NCBI RefSeq assembly: GCF_050876985.1
Contig: NZ_JBPAPP010000002.1
Length of the DNA stretch: 64,000 nucleotides
Direction: 5' to 3' (one strand)
Origin: Halopseudomonas sp002296055
Lineage (GTDB): Bacteria; Pseudomonadota; Gammaproteobacteria; Pseudomonadales; Pseudomonadaceae
The notes under the pieces are model-generated. The model ran no database searches. It was not told the origin of the DNA and worked only from the letters and a program-made list of their open reading frames with translations. Made by a program: the position numbers and the translations under genes. This document shows, piece by piece, positions 62,517 through 64,000 of this stretch. How positions within the stretch are numbered: position 1 is the stretch's first letter; the number at the start of each line of letters is the position of its first letter.

Positions 62517-64000
62517 CTAGCCATTACTCGGGAAGGCAAACTGCGCCGCCTCGTGACTGGCGCGCTTGGGCCAGCGCTGGGTAATCGCCTTGCGACGAGT
62601 ATAGAAGCGCACCCCATCCGGGCCATAGGCATGCAAGTCGCCGAACAGCGAGCGCTTCCAGCCACCAAAACTGTGGTACGCGACCGGCACCGGCAACGGT
62701 ACGTTGACCCCAACCATGCCTACTTCAATCTCATCACAGAACACGCGCGCGGATTCTCCGTCGCGGGTGAAGATGCAGGTGCCATTGCCATATTCGTGAT
62801 CGTTGATCAGCTGCATCGCTTCTTCCAGGCTGTTCACACGTACCACGCACAATACCGGGCCAAAGATCTCTTCCTGGTAGATACGCATATCCGGCGTAAC
62901 ACGATCAAACAGGCAACCACCGAGGAAAAAGCCCTGTTCATGGCCGTCGATACTCAGGCCGCGACCGTCAACTACCAGCTCGGCACCCGCGCTCACGCCG
63001 TCTTCTACATAGCCGGTCACCTTGTCCAGATGCTGACCAGTCACCAGCGGGCCCATATCCAGACCGCAGGTAGTACCCGGGCCCACTTTCAGCGCCTTGA
63101 TCTGCGGCACCAGCTTCTCCACCAGCGCGTCAGCAATCTGATCGCCCACACAAACGGCAACCGAGATGGCCATACAGCGCTCGCCACAGGAGCCGTAAGC
63201 AGCCCCCATCAAGGCGCTGACGGCGTTGTCCAGGTCCGCATCGGGCATCAACACCGCGTGGTTTTTGGCGCCGCCCAGCGCCTGTACACGCTTGCCACGC
63301 TTGGTGCCTTCGGCGTAGATGTATTCGGCAATCGGGGTGGAGCCAACGAAGCTCAGTGCCTTGACCTCAGGAGCGGCAATCAGCGCGTCCACTGCCTGCT
63401 TGTCGCCGTGTACCACGTTCAGCACACCCTTGGGCAGACCCGCCTGATGCAGCAGCTCGGCGATGAACAAGGTCGAGCTTGGGTCGCGCTCGGACGGCTT
63501 CAGAATGAAACAGTTACCGCACACGATGGCCAATGGGTACATCCACAGCGGCACCATCGCCGGGAAGTTGAACGGGGTAATGCCAGCAACGACACCAACC
63601 GGCTGAAAGTCGCTCCAGGCATCGATGTCCGGGCCCACGTTACGGCTGTACTCCCCCTTCAGAATCTCGGGCGCCGCGCAGGCGTACTCCACGTTCTCGA
63701 TACCGCGCTTAAGCTCGCCCGCCGCATCCTCAATGGTCTTACCATGCTCGGCACTGATCATCTCGGCGATGGTGCTCTCGTTCTCCTCCAGCAGCTGCTT
63801 GAAGCGGAACATGATCTGCGCGCGCTTGGCGGCTGGAGTACGGCGCCAGGCCGGAAAAGCGGCCTTGGCAGAGTCAATCGCCTGCTGGATGACGGCATCA
63901 TCGGCCAGCGGCACCTGGGCAGTGACGGTGCCAGTAGACGGGTTGAAAACATCGGCGCTACGGCCAGTACCGGCTACCGGATGGCCGTCGATCAGATGGG
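62517..64000 (-). CDS. mmsA: Methylmalonate-semialdehyde dehydrogenase (partial, runs off right edge)
   Basis: At least 493 residues, open to the window edge; only the first few codons are missing. ALDH-fold motifs include GVVAGITPFNFPAMVP, LSFVGSTPIAEYIY, the catalytic Cys in CGERCMAIS and EEIFGPVLCVVR. It oxidises methylmalonate semialdehyde to propionyl-CoA in valine and inositol breakdown. The active-site RCMAIS segment is typical of CoA-acylating MmsA rather than ordinary ALDH. Confidence 0.93.
   Translation of the reverse strand, partial: HLIDGHPVAGTGRSADVFNPSTGTVTAQVPLADDAVIQQAIDSAKAAFPAWRRTPAAKRAQIMFRFKQLLEENESTIAEMISAEHGKTIEDAAGELKRGIENVEYACAAPEILKGEYSRNVGPDIDAWSDFQPVGVVAGITPFNFPAMVPLWMYPLAIVCGNCFILKPSERDPSSTLFIAELLHQAGLPKGVLNVVHGDKQAVDALIAAPEVKALSFVGSTPIAEYIYAEGTKRGKRVQALGGAKNHAVLMPDADLDNAVSALMGAAYGSCGERCMAISVAVCVGDQIADALVEKLVPQIKALKVGPGTTCGLDMGPLVTGQHLDKVTGYVEDGVSAGAELVVDGRGLSIDGHEQGFFLGGCLFDRVTPDMRIYQEEIFGPVLCVVRVNSLEEAMQLINDHEYGNGTCIFTRDGESARVFCDEIEVGMVGVNVPLPVPVAYHSFGGWKRSLFGDLHAYGPDGVRFYTRRKAITQRWPKRASHEAAQFAFPSNG

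Noticed and set aside
1..64000. CRISPR arrays, tRNA or rRNA genes, prophage or integrase genes
   Set aside because: None seen on either strand in reading the gaps between genes.

Overview
The window looks like chromosome of a marine or halotolerant member of the Pseudomonas/Halopseudomonas group. This is inferred from gene content, GC-rich codon use and gene order; no rRNA marker is present. From nudC to fabI (about 6.3-24.9 kb) the order nudC, ChpA-like protein, crotonase, nhaB, dnaQ, rnhA, methyltransferase, gloB, mltD, two peptide-binding proteins, yejB-yejE-yejF, fabI matches, as I remember it, the Pseudomonas aeruginosa PA1806-PA1823 region. A Na+/H+ antiporter (nhaB), a glucosylglycerol-type compatible-solute enzyme and a CPA2 antiporter suggest life with salt stress.

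Layout. 0-5.6 kb: an acuI/yhdH start (partial), sohB, a histidine phosphatase with an SCP2 protein, an allophanate hydrolase gene (atzF) behind a 26-bp palindrome, and an SDR. 5.6-24.9 kb: the conserved Pseudomonas block above. 25-30.5 kb: ammonium transporter, EAL phosphodiesterase, and a four-gene operon of two PepSY proteins, response regulator and sensor kinase. 30.5-38.1 kb: patatin, methyltransferase, CWC protein, NlpC/P60 lipoprotein, DNA glycosylase, ttcA, Yip1 protein, J-protein and a choice-of-anchor-I lipoprotein. 38-42.2 kb: ggpPS with an MFS gene. 42.5-48.6 kb: flavodoxin, SprT, spermidine-synthase-like protein, CPA2 antiporter, cvfB, AraC regulator and LysE exporter. 48.7-54.7 kb: a nitrite-assimilation operon nirB-nirD-FNT channel-PP2C/kinase fusion. 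54.8-64 kb: SGNH hydrolase, ABC exporter, beta-propeller protein, retropepsin-like protein, inositol monophosphatase, diguanylate cyclase and partial mmsA.

The nirB operon has the clearest regulation. A near-consensus sigma-54 promoter has an NtrC-like dyad upstream. It is followed by a leader holding a perfect 14-bp-stem terminator 40 nt before the nirB start, and a second terminator-like hairpin separates nirD from the channel gene. The amt upstream region also carries sigma-54- and NtrC-like sequences, so nitrite uptake/reduction and ammonium uptake may answer to the same nitrogen signal.

The most unusual content is non-coding. Two ~270-bp elements (11.6 and 42.2 kb) have different terminal inverted repeats but one plan: TIR, hairpin, hairpin, TIR, with each hairpin holding a 52-53-nt core and the two cores facing each other. 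A second repeat family (11.5-12.0 and 57.5-57.75 kb) has a hairpin whose 27-nt loop is identical in both copies while its 9-bp stem differs by three compensatory base-pair changes. The 11.6-kb element is inserted inside the first copy of that family. I do not recognise either family by name. No CRISPR array, rRNA, tRNA, transposase or prophage gene was seen.
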